Positions 34,201 through 43,604 are shown, counted from the first letter of the stretch. The stretch: DNA of 61,931 nucleotides from Flectobacillus roseus (GCF_030056665.1 NZ_JASHIG010000040.1); one strand, 5' to 3'. A program made the numbers and translations. Notes: generated from the letters alone by a model not told the origin.

Positions 34201-35001
34201 ATGAAAGTAGCTATTGTTGGAGCGGGTAATATGGGAATGGCCTTTGCCAAATCTTTTATTCAATATGATTTAGTAAAAAAAGAAAACCTATTCCTAATCG
34301 AAAAAAATGCTGCCAGAGCCGAAGCGCTTCAATCAGAAAAAGCAGGTGTTGTGGTAGATACTATCTCTCCTAAAGTTGGAGAATACGATTTAATCATCCT
34401 TTCGGTTAAGCCCCAAGACTATCCAACAGTTTCTGAAGAACTTAAAAAAGTAATCCAGCCCAACCAAATTATTTTGAGTATCATGGCTGGTATTTCTATC
34501 GATAAAATACAAGAATCGCTCAATCACCGAATTATTGTAAGAGCTATGCCAAACACTCCTGCATTGTTGGGAATGGGGATGACGGCTTTTGCTGCTTCTG
34601 GCGATATTACATTGAGCCAACTAAAGAAAGTTGAAAACTTGATTAACTCTACTGGTCGTGCGGTGTTCCTAGAGGAAGAATCTTTGCTCGATGCCGTAAC
34701 AGCTTTGTCAGGTAGTGGTCCTGCTTATTTCTTCTATTTGGTAAAAGCTATGATAGAGGCAGGTAAAGAAATGGGCTTTGAGGACTCTATGGCAGCATTA
34801 TTGGTAAAACAAACAATGTTGGGATCATTTCACCTTATCAACAATGCAGAAAAGAGCCTCGACGAACTTATTAAGGCTGTAGCATCAAAAGGTGGTACTA
34901 CCGAAGCTGCGCTCAAGCGATTTGAAGAAGGCTTATTAGCTCAAAACTTAAAAGAAGGTATTTTTGCAGCACAAAAAAGAGCAACAGAACTTTCAAAATA
35001 A
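34201..35001 (+). CDS. proC: Pyrroline-5-carboxylate reductase
   Basis: 266 aa; the last step of proline synthesis, P5C to proline with NAD(P)H. The Rossmann loop MKVAIVGAGNMGMAFAKSF opens the protein. RAMPNTPALLGMGMTAFA near residue 120 and the signature SGSGPAYFFYLVKAMIEAG near residue 175 are diagnostic. The C-terminal helical domain ends SKGGTTEAALKRFEE. Single gene between a terminator upstream and repeats downstream. Confidence 0.97.
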   Translation: MKVAIVGAGNMGMAFAKSFIQYDLVKKENLFLIEKNAARAEALQSEKAGVVVDTISPKVGEYDLIILSVKPQDYPTVSEELKKVIQPNQIILSIMAGISIDKIQESLNHRIIVRAMPNTPALLGMGMTAFAASGDITLSQLKKVENLINSTGRAVFLEEESLLDAVTALSGSGPAYFFYLVKAMIEAGKEMGFEDSMAALLVKQTMLGSFHLINNAEKSLDELIKAVASKGGTTEAALKRFEEGLLAQNLKEGIFAAQKRATELSK

Positions 35002-35043
35002 TATGCTTTAGGCTTTAGACTATAAGCCATAGGCATTAGGTCT
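35002..35043. repeat. GCCTA/TAGGC-type dispersed repeat
   Basis: The block GCTTTAGGCTTTAGACTATA is followed by AGCCATAGGCATTAGGTCT directly after proC. Related runs occur at 38898-38935 (GCCTAACGCCTACAGCTTAT) and 47925-47943 (TAGGCATTAGGTCTAAAGC). This is another extragenic palindromic family, present here in partial copies. Confidence 0.6.
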
Positions 35044-35187
35044 ATACGAAGGATTTCCAATAATTGCGGGTTTGGGATTTCTGATTTCGGAAATAAAGTA
35101 AAATTTATTTATTTTTTACAAAATATAGAAGATTACACTTCCAAAATCCAACATTCCAAATCCAAAATAGTTTGAAATCCTTCGTAT
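35044..35187. mobile_element. MITE-like 144-bp element with 14-bp terminal inverted repeats
   Basis: ATACGAAGGATTTC (35044-35057) and GAAATCCTTCGTAT (35174-35187) are exact inverses that bound the element. Internal sequence (GATTTCTGATTTCGGAAATA, TTATTTTTTACAAAATAT, AGATTACACTTCCAAAATCC) recurs inverted at 2820-2948. It encodes no protein. No clear target-site duplication is seen. The rest of the 585-nt gap up to rnr (35188-35586) is AT-rich, with nothing I can assign. Confidence 0.65.
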
Positions 35188-35586
35188 TTTACTAATATAG
35201 AACCATTCTTTATTGGCACCAGAGTAAACCAAATTCTTATAAATATTGTCATATATACAAGAATAATCGTAATTTAGAACTGTTCGTGTAAGTATTGAGC
35301 GAATTAGTATTAGAGTGACTTTGTGATTTATTATTTGAAAACTAGCAATTCATACAATAGAAGTTAAAAATTTCGGGCTTTTCACCACCGAAATACACAT
35401 TCTCAAATCCACCATCTACTTATTGGTATCATTTTAGCTCATACAAAATAGTGGCTAATGGCAATCACATAAAGCATTTACATTTTATTGGTAAATACTA
35501 CCAAGCACAACTCAGCCACCACACATTATTTCTCATTTTATAACTGAAACAATCCTTTTCTTTGAATAAAAGGTAATTATATATCA

Positions 35587-37998
35587 ATGACTAAACAGAA
35601 AAATAGCAAAGAAGAAAGATTTCGCGAATCTGTAAAAAATGAAATCTTATCATTTTTCGAACTAAACGACGACCGCAGCTGGTCGCTCAACCAAGTTCAC
35701 AAAGCCTTTGCCGTTCGTGACCGCAGTACAAAAGAACTTTTTGCTACACTAGTTGAAGTATTAACTAAAGACAAAAAACTGATTCGTCAAAAAGACGGTA
35801 ATTATATCATAGACCGTGTCACTGAATTTGTGACAGGAAAAGTTGACCACGTCAATGCTCGATTTGCATTTGTGGTAGTAGATGGTCGTGAGGATGATGT
35901 TTGGATTTCAAACCAAGACCTTAATGGGGCTATTGATGGCGATATTGTCAAAGTATTGATTTCGGCAAAACGCAAGAAAGGCTCTGATCGTGCCGAAGGC
36001 GAAGTGGTAGAAATTTTAGAACATGGTCGCTCCGAAATTGTAGGGACGATCGAGTTACTTCCTAATTACGCTTTTGTAACACCAGATTCTAAGCGTTTGT
36101 ATCAAGACATTTTTGTGCCAAGAGAAGCACTCAAAGATGTAAAGCATGGCGATAAAGTGATTGTAAAAATCACCAAATGGCCTCTTGGCGAGCGCAAAAT
36201 GGAAGGTATTATTCAGGAAGTATTAGGTAAAGCTGGCGAAAACAATACCGAAATGCATGCTATTTTAGCCGAATTCGGTTTGCCATACCATTTTCCTGAA
36301 GGTGTCGAACAAGAAGCTGAAGATATCTCAGAGAAAATTCCTGAAGCAGAAATTGCCAAACGCAAAGATATGCGCGGCATTACCACCTTCACTATTGACC
36401 CAATAGATGCCAAGGACTTTGACGATGCCTTGAGTTTTGAACAACTCGAAAATGGTAATTATCAAATTGGTATCCACATTGCCGATGTAACGCATTATGT
36501 TCAGCCAAACACTATTTTAGAGCAAGAGGCATTCAAACGTGCCACATCGGTGTATTTGGTCGACAGAGTAGTACCAATGCTTCCAGAAAAACTTTCGAAT
36601 GGCTTGTGTTCGTTACGTCCCAACGAGGACAAACTAACCTTCTCAGCCATTTTTGAAATTACATCGAAAGGCAAAATCAAAAACGAATGGTTTGGTCGCA
36701 CAGTTATTCACTCTGACAAGCGTTTTACCTACGAAGAGGCTCAAGAAGTATTAGATTTGAATAATCCTCCTGCCGAAGTACCAGCTACTGTCAACGAAAC
36801 TACTGAAGCTGCGACACCCGTAGAAGAAGTAAAACCTAAACGTGGCCGTAAGAAAAAAGTAGAAGAGCCAACTACGCCAGACGTTCCATTTTTGCATGAA
36901 TTGACGGTTTTGAATAACCTAGCGCATATTCTTCGTGCCGAGCGTTTTGCTAATGGTGCAGTAAACTTTGAAACAGTTGAAGTAAAATTCAAGTTGGACG
37001 AAAATGGTAAACCTTTAGGTATCTACCAAAAAATCCGTAAAGATGCTCACAAGCTTATCGAAGAATTCATGCTTTTGGCCAACAAACGTGTGGCTGAGTA
37101 TGTGTATAAACTTCGTAAAAAAGAGCCTCGCAATACCATGGTGTATCGTATTCACGAAGCACCAGACCCTGAAAAGCTTCGCACATTTTCTACCTTTGCC
37201 AAGAAATTTGGTTATTCGGTAGCCACAGAAGCCGCTCAAATCAGTAGTTCATTCAATCAACTGATGGAGGGTATTGAAGGAAAACCAGAGCAGAACATTT
37301 TGGAAAGTTTGGCGGTGCGTACCATGTCCAAAGCCAAATATAGCACCGATCCTATTGGTCACTTTGGTTTGGCATTTCCGTTCTACTCACATTTTACCTC
37401 CCCAATTCGTCGTTATCCAGACATGATGGCGCATCGTATGCTACAGCATTATCTTGACGGCGGTGATCCACTCGAAAGAGCTGCTTGGGAAGTAAGATGT
37501 AAACATTCGTCTGAAATGGAAAAACTTGCGAGTGAGGCCGAACGTGCTTCTATCAAATACAAGCAAGTAGAATACATGAGTATGATGGAAGAAGAGCGTG
37601 TTTGGGATGGTATCATTTCGGGTGTAACCGAGTTCGGTATTTTTGTAGAAATTACAGAAACTGCATCAGAAGGTATCGTTCGTATGGTTGACTTGAAAGA
37701 TGATTTCTATGATTTTGACAGAGACAACTTCCGTATTGTAGGTCAGCGCAACGGCAAAGTATATACCTTTGGCGACAAAGTGCAGGTACGAGTAAAAGAA
37801 TGTAATTTAGCTCGCAGAACGATGGATTTATTGCTAGCTGGTGCTAATGAAAGCCGTGGTGGTGGTAAAAAAGACAAAGAACGCTTTAATTCTCGTCACA
37901 GATCAAAATCTGACTCTAGAGGTAGAGATAACAGAAAAAAAGATTATAAAGGTGGCAAAGACAACAAGCATGGCAGCGACCGTAAGAAACGTAAATAA
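35587..37998 (+). CDS. rnr: Ribonuclease R
   Basis: 803-aa 3'-5' exoribonuclease for structured RNA. Order: winged-helix/OB N-terminus, cold-shock domains, RNB catalytic domain from about residue 255 with TFTIDPIDAKDFDDALSFE (metal-binding Asp cluster), then HFTSPIRRYPDMMAHRML, an S1 domain (EERVWDGIISGVTEFGIFV, about 672-755), and a basic Arg/Lys/Gly tail. Residues about 393-437 form a low-complexity insert in the RNB domain, rich in Pro, Glu and Thr and ending in an RGRKKK AT-hook-like patch. A bidirectional terminator follows. Confidence 0.95.
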   Translation: MTKQKNSKEERFRESVKNEILSFFELNDDRSWSLNQVHKAFAVRDRSTKELFATLVEVLTKDKKLIRQKDGNYIIDRVTEFVTGKVDHVNARFAFVVVDGREDDVWISNQDLNGAIDGDIVKVLISAKRKKGSDRAEGEVVEILEHGRSEIVGTIELLPNYAFVTPDSKRLYQDIFVPREALKDVKHGDKVIVKITKWPLGERKMEGIIQEVLGKAGENNTEMHAILAEFGLPYHFPEGVEQEAEDISEKIPEAEIAKRKDMRGITTFTIDPIDAKDFDDALSFEQLENGNYQIGIHIADVTHYVQPNTILEQEAFKRATSVYLVDRVVPMLPEKLSNGLCSLRPNEDKLTFSAIFEITSKGKIKNEWFGRTVIHSDKRFTYEEAQEVLDLNNPPAEVPATVNETTEAATPVEEVKPKRGRKKKVEEPTTPDVPFLHELTVLNNLAHILRAERFANGAVNFETVEVKFKLDENGKPLGIYQKIRKDAHKLIEEFMLLANKRVAEYVYKLRKKEPRNTMVYRIHEAPDPEKLRTFSTFAKKFGYSVATEAAQISSSFNQLMEGIEGKPEQNILESLAVRTMSKAKYSTDPIGHFGLAFPFYSHFTSPIRRYPDMMAHRMLQHYLDGGDPLERAAWEVRCKHSSEMEKLASEAERASIKYKQVEYMSMMEEERVWDGIISGVTEFGIFVEITETASEGIVRMVDLKDDFYDFDRDNFRIVGQRNGKVYTFGDKVQVRVKECNLARRTMDLLLAGANESRGGGKKDKERFNSRHRSKSDSRGRDNRKKDYKGGKDNKHGSDRKKRK

Positions 37999-38014
37999 GA
38001 TTTGAGCAAGACGC

Positions 38015-38062
38015 TCTAACAAAAAAGCCTCTGGAATCAATCCTAGAGGCTTTTTTGTTAGA
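38015..38062. terminator. Bidirectional terminator between rnr and gmhB
   Basis: TCTAACAAAAAAGCCTCT (38015-38032) and its exact inverse (38045-38062) flank a 12-nt loop. A6 and T6 runs on either side of the GCCTC stem allow termination in both directions for these convergent genes. Confidence 0.88.
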
Positions 38063-38077
38063 ATATATCTTCAAATC

Positions 38078-38590
38078 CTAAGCTGGAACAATTATCTGGC
38101 TTGCTTCCAACAAGGTATTTGTCGTAATTTCAGAAAATGACTCTTCAGGTTTTTCTGTTAAATGTATCGTTTTTACGCCTGCACGATGTCCCGCTTTAAT
38201 ATCACGATGTGCATCGCCAATCATCCAAGATTGGTCTGGGTCGATTTTGTATTTGGCAATAGCCTTTTCAATCATCAGCGAGCCAGGCTTGCGAGTAAGA
38301 GATGCCGAGTTGAAGTTTTCGTGATGAGGGCAGAAATACAAGTCATCTAATAAATGTCCACATTGCTCTTGAAAGTAATTATGACACATCCATACATCAT
38401 CGCGCGTGTAGATACCCTTCGCAATACCTGATTGGTTTGTAATGACAATCAACAAGTAACCCGCAGCCTTCAAGCGCTCCAGCGCTTCTACTGTTCCTTC
38501 AGGAATAATCAAATCTTCGATGCGATAAACGTAGTCCACTCTATCTACGTTCAAAACACCATCTCTATCTAAAAAAATACACTTATTCAT
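38078..38590 (-). CDS. gmhB: HAD-IIIA phosphatase, GmhB-like (D,D-heptose 1,7-bisphosphate phosphatase)
   Basis: 170-aa HAD phosphatase. FLDRDGVLNVD (nucleophile Asp and acid Asp), ITNQSGIAKG and MIGDAHRDIKAGHRAG are the HAD motifs. GmhB removes the C7 phosphate in ADP-heptose synthesis for LPS. The zinc loop, usually C-x-H near the start and C-x-C before R-K-P, reads YFCPHHENFNSASLTRKPG here. The first Cys and His are kept, but the two later Cys are Ser and Leu, so the usual zinc site looks incomplete. On the minus strand TAACTTTG (38605-38598) ends 7 nt before the ATG. Confidence 0.85.
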   Translation of the reverse strand: MNKCIFLDRDGVLNVDRVDYVYRIEDLIIPEGTVEALERLKAAGYLLIVITNQSGIAKGIYTRDDVWMCHNYFQEQCGHLLDDLYFCPHHENFNSASLTRKPGSLMIEKAIAKYKIDPDQSWMIGDAHRDIKAGHRAGVKTIHLTEKPEESFSEITTNTLLEASQIIVPA

Positions 38591-38962
38591 ATCCTTACAA
38601 AGTTAATCAGTTTTATATAAAAATGGTCAATTGATGTGTTTTCAAAATGATAAGAAGAAATCCCAATAGGTTTTTATATAATTTATCGAATATTTTTTTT
38701 AATAAAAATTACAAATAATAACTACTTTTCAAACTTTTATCGTCGATAAATCTTCAAATTTGATTGAAAGGTAAAAAAAAGGCTCATCAGAAATATCTGA
38801 TAAGCCTTTTTTAAAGAATGTCTGGTTGGTGGACAAACTTATTTTATCCGTGCATTACGCTATAAGCAAAAAGTATTTCTAACAAAATCATGAATACATT
38901 TTTGCCTAACGCCTACAGCTTATGGCCTAGAGCGCAATAATGCAATTATTAATACTTAATTC
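38591..38962. terminator. Intergenic region with terminator hairpin at 38775-38812
   Basis: 372 nt between two minus-strand genes. AAAAAGGCT-C-ATCAGA and TCTGAT-A-AGCCTTTTTT form a hairpin with T/A runs on both sides at 38775-38812; it probably ends the small membrane protein transcript. A GCCTA-type repeat lies at 38898-38940. TAACTTTG at 38605-38598 is the likely gmhB -7 element, with a TTG 22 nt further upstream. Confidence 0.7.
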
Positions 38963-39400
38963 CTAAACCGCTTTGTTCCAAGGAATACCAGCCAAAATCA
39001 ATAGCAAGCCTAATCCAAAGAAAATCAATGCGTTGTTAAATCTTTTTGCATCACTCGTTTCACGCTTATTTTTTGAATGACCTACCGTAATCAAAACGAT
39101 AGCAATAATCATGGTAAATACGTGCTCAACAGCGATTTTACGATAAAAAGCATTACCCATTACTTCCTTCATACCCATTTCGAATGCTTTAGCACCGAAT
39201 GGACTCACAAAGTAAAGAACTAAGCCTAGTAACAATTGTGTGTGGCATGAAATCATAAAGAAAAGACCTAATTTACGATCACCATCTGAAAACTGTGCTT
39301 TTGAAGTTTTGCCCATGATGGCACTAATCGTTGTAGCCAAACCCAACATTAACACAAGCCAACGAAGGTAAGAGTGAGAAGTTACTAGAATCTCGTACAT
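38963..39400 (-). CDS. Four-helix membrane protein, cytochrome-b-like
   Basis: 145 aa with four predicted transmembrane helices (about 12-30, 45-65, 88-108, 122-140). His residues lie at comparable depth (HSYLRW near 9, SCHTQLLL near 52, VEHVFTMI near 92, VGHSKNK near 107), as expected if heme is bound, but this is only suggestive. No characterised family recognised; related Bacteroidota proteins are usually called cytochrome B or hypothetical. Start at the ATG at 39400. TATCTTTG at 39469-39462 on the minus strand could be its -7 element. Confidence 0.65.
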   Translation of the reverse strand: MYEILVTSHSYLRWLVLMLGLATTISAIMGKTSKAQFSDGDRKLGLFFMISCHTQLLLGLVLYFVSPFGAKAFEMGMKEVMGNAFYRKIAVEHVFTMIIAIVLITVGHSKNKRETSDAKRFNNALIFFGLGLLLILAGIPWNKAV

Positions 39401-39658
39401 AAGAATATGTTTTTTGTTTGTTAAAAATTCAAAGTGGCGCTATCCAATAGATTTGCTGTGCCAAAGATAATCAACAAAAAAATCGGACTATAGGTTATTC
39501 TCGAAAATTCTTAATTATTTGTTATTTCATTTCGCATCTAAACTTTGATGTTGAGCTAAATTTCTCTTTCATCAAACAATTCTTTCCCATTTTGGCTTAA
39601 CTTTAAAGTAGAACAAAACCTTCTTATTTTATACATTTAACAAACTAAGATCAATTCT

Positions 39659-41326
39659 ATGAAAAAACATTACGTCCTACCATTAGCTTGCGTTGGTAGC
39701 TTATTCCTTGGAGCTTTTATACATCAAAAGATTGAAAATCAACCTATCACAACCAATGTTATCCGACACGCTCAATCATTATTAGGATTAGACTTTACGG
39801 AAGCTGAAGCTGATTCTATGCTTTTTGATGTGACTGATAATCGAAGAAATTTTGAAGAAATTCGAAAAGTATCTATCAACAATGAGGTAGCCCCAGCTGT
39901 TACCTTTAATCCTTTACCCATTGGATTTACTTTTGACAAAACTCCATCAAAATTTACTCCTTCGTTAACTTCTGCGGTTAAACTTCCTGTAAATAAAAGC
40001 GATTTGGCTTTTATGAGTGTTCGCGAATTGGCTGAATTGATTCGAACCAAACAAATTAGCTCATTAGAACTAACGCAGTTTTTTCTGGAAAGACTAAAAA
40101 CCTACGACAAACAGTTGGCGTGTGTAATTACGCTCACAGAAGATTTGGCGATTCAACAAGCCAAAAAAGCTGATGCAGAAATAGCCAAAGGAAAATATAG
40201 AGGCTTATTACATGGTATTCCGTATGGCGCTAAAGATTTATTAGCCAAAAAAGGATACAAAACCACTTGGGGCTCCGTACCTTTCAAAGACCAAGTATTG
40301 GACTATGATGCCACTGTGATTACTCGTCTCGAAGAAGCTGGCGCTGTGCTTTGTGCCAAACTAACACTCGGAGAGCTAGCTTGGGGAGATGTTTGGTTTG
40401 GAGGAACAACCAAAAACCCATGGAACCTCAAACGTGGTTCGTCAGGCTCGTCGGCAGGTTCGGCGTCATCTGTTTCGGCTGGACTATTACCATTTGCGAT
40501 TGGCTCCGAAACGTTAGGCTCTATTGTATCACCTTCTTCCGAATGTGGCACGACGGGATTGCGTCCAAGTTTTGGTCGTGTGCCTCGTACAGGTGCTATG
40601 GCTCTGAGCTGGTCGATGGATAAACTTGGCCCTATTTGTAGAACAGTCGAAGATTGTGCAATTGTCTTTAATGCTATTAAAGGAACTGACGGAAAAGACC
40701 TCAGTACCATTGACGCTTCGTTTAGTTTTAATGGAAATAGAAAAGATTTGAAAGGTATCCGAATTGCTTATTTGAAAAAAGATTTTGACCGAAATTATCC
40801 GACCAAGGCGCAGGATTCTCTATCCTTGGTAACTTTACGCAAATTGGGCGCAGAGTTAATTCCTCTTGAACTACCAAATTACCCAGTAGGAGATATGACT
40901 ATTATCCTGAGTGCCGAAGCAGCTACGGCATTTGATGAGCTAACACGCAATGGCAAAGATGATACGATGGTCAGACAAATCAAGAATGCTTGGCCAAATT
41001 CATTCCGTGCCTCTCGTTTTATTCCTGCGGTAGAATACCTACAGGCCAATCGTCTCCGTACCAAGCTTATTCAGGAAATGGAGACTAAACTCAAAGATAT
41101 AGACGTTTATATTTCACCAGCCTTTGGTAATGCCAACTTGACATTAACCAATTTGTCGGGGCACCCTTGTGTAGTATTACCCAATGGATTCCGTCCAGAA
41201 GGACGCCCAACAAGTATTACTTTTATGGGGAAATTGTTTGGAGAAGGTAAGTTGCTAGAGGTAGCCAAAATTTACCAAGATGCTACTGATTTCCACAAAA
41301 AGCACCCAGAGTGGCTCAAGAAATAG
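39659..41326 (+). CDS. Amidase signature family enzyme, secreted
   Basis: 555 aa with a hydrophobic N-terminus (YVLPLACVGSLFLGAFI) that acts as signal peptide or anchor, so it is not the cytosolic GatA. The amidase catalytic triad is visible: Lys in IPYGAKDLLAKKG near 200, cis-Ser in KRGSSGSSAGSASS near 265, and the nucleophilic Ser in GSETLGSIVSP near 288. The usual T-D-x-G-G-S core reads S-E-T-L-G-S here, a noticeable variant. Substrate unknown; periplasmic peptide or amide hydrolysis is inference. Repeat family A follows the stop codon. Confidence 0.88.
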   Translation: MKKHYVLPLACVGSLFLGAFIHQKIENQPITTNVIRHAQSLLGLDFTEAEADSMLFDVTDNRRNFEEIRKVSINNEVAPAVTFNPLPIGFTFDKTPSKFTPSLTSAVKLPVNKSDLAFMSVRELAELIRTKQISSLELTQFFLERLKTYDKQLACVITLTEDLAIQQAKKADAEIAKGKYRGLLHGIPYGAKDLLAKKGYKTTWGSVPFKDQVLDYDATVITRLEEAGAVLCAKLTLGELAWGDVWFGGTTKNPWNLKRGSSGSSAGSASSVSAGLLPFAIGSETLGSIVSPSSECGTTGLRPSFGRVPRTGAMALSWSMDKLGPICRTVEDCAIVFNAIKGTDGKDLSTIDASFSFNGNRKDLKGIRIAYLKKDFDRNYPTKAQDSLSLVTLRKLGAELIPLELPNYPVGDMTIILSAEAATAFDELTRNGKDDTMVRQIKNAWPNSFRASRFIPAVEYLQANRLRTKLIQEMETKLKDIDVYISPAFGNANLTLTNLSGHPCVVLPNGFRPEGRPTSITFMGKLFGEGKLLEVAKIYQDATDFHKKHPEWLKK

Positions 41327-41342
41327 CTATTTTCATTGTAAC

Positions 41343-41473
41343 TTCAATTATTGAGTGTTTGAGTGATTGGCGAATGAGTGATTAATTTTTAATCTATAAT
41401 TTACAAAGCATTACGTCTGTAGAGATAGATATTTGTAAAATCACTCAATCACAAATCACTAATTCACTCAATA
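41343..41473. repeat. Palindromic extragenic repeat family A, copy 4
   Basis: ATTGAGTGTTTGAGTGATTG and GAATGAGTGATTAATTTTT on the left face AAATCACTCAATCACAAATC and ACTAATTCACTCAATATTT on the right, with ACGTCTGTAGAGATAGA in the middle. It fills nearly the whole gap between the amidase and the next gene. Confidence 0.72.
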
Positions 41474-41483
41474 TTTATACGAT

Positions 41484-42326
41484 ATGCGATTTACTTTTTT
41501 TATCTGCTTGTTATTGACGGCTTTCCGTTTTCAGGATACCTTACCCAAAGAAGCTATCACTCAAATGATTGCAACGGAAAAAGCGTTTGCTAAAATGGCA
41601 TTAGATAAAAATACACCAGCTGCCTTTCTTTATTTTTTAGCGCCTGATGGCGTAGTTTTTGAAAAAGGAATGCCTCAAAATGGTTTGGAGGTCTGGAAAA
41701 ATAAAAAGCCTCAAGGCTTATTACAATGGCAACCGATTTATGCAGGCATGGCGCTTTCAGGCGATTTAGGATATTCTATTGGTAATTGGCAAGCTTCCGC
41801 TAATGAGCAAGCGCCAGCCTCCGCAACTGGTACATTTGTAACACTTTGGCAAAAACAAAATACAGGCGATTGGCGTGTTCGTGCAGATATAGGTGTGGCA
41901 CACAAAGCCAATTCCAAGCAAGTACTCAAAGAAAGAATTGGCACTTTTAAGCCAATCAATAATGCGGTAATTCAAGCAGAGCGTTTTGTGTTTATGAAGG
42001 ATTTTTATTATTGGAAAAATGCAAAAACGGCCTTAAATCCACACGAACCCCATCTTTCTGAGAATATTCTTTTAATTAGAGACAATTTCTTACCAATTGA
42101 GGGAAAAACCAATGCGATAGCTTTTTTACAAAAAAATTATCAGAAAAAACTTATTTATACAGGTCTCAAAACTATTGTATCTCAGGCCACTGACTTTGCT
42201 TGTGTTTATGGAAGCATTTCTGGAAAAGCTACAGATAAAGACATTAAGGGCAGTTTTCTGAGAGTTTGGCAACAAGAATCTAATAATACTTGGAAAATCG
42301 TGGTTGATGTAGAAACAATTCAATAA
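41484..42326 (+). CDS. Secreted tandem NTF2-like (DUF4440-type) protein
   Basis: 280 aa. A short signal-like N-terminus (MRFTFFICLLLTAFRF) precedes two copies of an NTF2-like fold. The first is about residues 22-140 (MIATEKAFAKMALDKNTPAA, ending WQKQNTGDWRVRADIG). The second is about 165-280 (ERFVFMKDFYYWKNA..., ending VWQQESNNTWKIVVDV). The closing W-x-W-K/R-V-x-x-D pattern in both is typical of DUF4440. No catalytic role known. Stands between the amidase and nagA on the same strand. Confidence 0.75.
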   Translation: MRFTFFICLLLTAFRFQDTLPKEAITQMIATEKAFAKMALDKNTPAAFLYFLAPDGVVFEKGMPQNGLEVWKNKKPQGLLQWQPIYAGMALSGDLGYSIGNWQASANEQAPASATGTFVTLWQKQNTGDWRVRADIGVAHKANSKQVLKERIGTFKPINNAVIQAERFVFMKDFYYWKNAKTALNPHEPHLSENILLIRDNFLPIEGKTNAIAFLQKNYQKKLIYTGLKTIVSQATDFACVYGSISGKATDKDIKGSFLRVWQQESNNTWKIVVDVETIQ

Positions 42327-42400
42327 GTGTTTATCTCTCATCAATCGTATTCATATTACTGCGCAAGCTTACCTCATTTACTACATTAACCATTTAACTT

Positions 42401-43525
42401 ATGTATGCATTAAAAAACTGCAAAATTTATACTTCTTCAAAAATTCTTGAGCAATACGCAATTGTCATCAAGGATGATAGCATTTTGCAAATTATTCCTG
42501 AAGAACAAATCGATAGCGAACTCTCGACTGTAGATATGAGAGGATATTCCATAGCTCCATCCTTTGTCGATATTCAAATTTATGGTGGTGGTGGTAGTCT
42601 TTTTAATTCTAGTACAAGTATTCAGACTATTCAAAAAACTTATCAGGAAATACGTCGCTCAGGAACAAGTCATTTTCAAATTACTCTTTCTTCTACACCT
42701 CTTGATAAAATATTAGAGGCAATTCAAGTGGCTAAAGATTATTTGGCACAAGGCGGAAAAGGTTTGGCGGGCTTACATTTAGAAGGACCATATTTTAGTT
42801 TTCCTAAACGTGGTGCACACGTAGCCGAATTTATCCGAAAACCCAGCAATGAAGAACTCATTCAAGTAGTAGAAGCCTCAAAGGGCTTACCTACCTACAT
42901 GACAATAGCTCCAGAAGAGTTTACCAAGGAGCAACTGGAATATTTACTCGACAGTCATATCATTATTTCGGCGGGACATAGTTCTGCGACTTACGAACAA
43001 GCAACAGAGGCTTTTGATAAAGGTATTAGAAGAGTTACCCATCTTTTCAATGCCATGTCGCAGTTTCAGAGTCGTGAGCCAGGACTTGTAGGTGCTACTT
43101 ATGATAGCGATGTTTGGGCAAGTATTATTCCTGATGGTGTACACGTAAGTTACCCGACAGTAAGTATTTCGAAAAAAATGATGGGCGAACGCCTCTTTAT
43201 CATCACCGATGCCGTTACCGAGGACACCTCGGGCGATTATAAGTTTATTCATGCTGGCGATCGCTATACCGATACCAATGGTATTTTATCAGGTTCGGCG
43301 CTCAGTATGATTCAGGGAGTTATAAACTGCTACTTAAAAGTAGGTATTCCTCTAGATGAATCCTTGCGTATGGCCTCTACATATCCAGCTCAAGCTATCC
43401 AACAAGACCACACCTTAGGTAAGATAGAAGAAGGGTTTCCAGCTAATATGGTTATTTTCAACGAAGACTTAGAGGTTCAGGGGATTATAGAACAAGGATA
43501 TCTCGAATGGTTTCTTGAAATTTAA
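42401..43525 (+). CDS. nagA: N-acetylglucosamine-6-phosphate deacetylase
   Basis: 374-aa amidohydrolase that removes acetate from GlcNAc-6-P in amino-sugar and cell-wall recycling. Metal and substrate motifs: AGLHLEGPYFSFPKRGAH (metal Glu, near 128), ISAGHSSATYEQ (His near 193), RVTHLFNAMSQFQSREPG (His near 214), DGVHVSYP (near 246) and ITDAVTED (catalytic Asp, near 270). The early strand reads FVDIQIYGGGG, as in NagA, and lacks the H-x-H of other amidohydrolases. nagB is not adjacent. Confidence 0.94.
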   Translation: MYALKNCKIYTSSKILEQYAIVIKDDSILQIIPEEQIDSELSTVDMRGYSIAPSFVDIQIYGGGGSLFNSSTSIQTIQKTYQEIRRSGTSHFQITLSSTPLDKILEAIQVAKDYLAQGGKGLAGLHLEGPYFSFPKRGAHVAEFIRKPSNEELIQVVEASKGLPTYMTIAPEEFTKEQLEYLLDSHIIISAGHSSATYEQATEAFDKGIRRVTHLFNAMSQFQSREPGLVGATYDSDVWASIIPDGVHVSYPTVSISKKMMGERLFIITDAVTEDTSGDYKFIHAGDRYTDTNGILSGSALSMIQGVINCYLKVGIPLDESLRMASTYPAQAIQQDHTLGKIEEGFPANMVIFNEDLEVQGIIEQGYLEWFLEI

Positions 43526-43604
43526 GCCCTAATACTTGTCGATATATTGGGATACTTGCTAATCCTTACCTTATTTTGCATGTTCACAATGGCAGATTTT
43601 TTAC

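Noticed and set aside
39659..41326. GatA partner for the nearby gatB
   Set aside because: The protein has an N-terminal signal or anchor and a changed nucleophile motif, so it does not fit a cytosolic GatCAB subunit.
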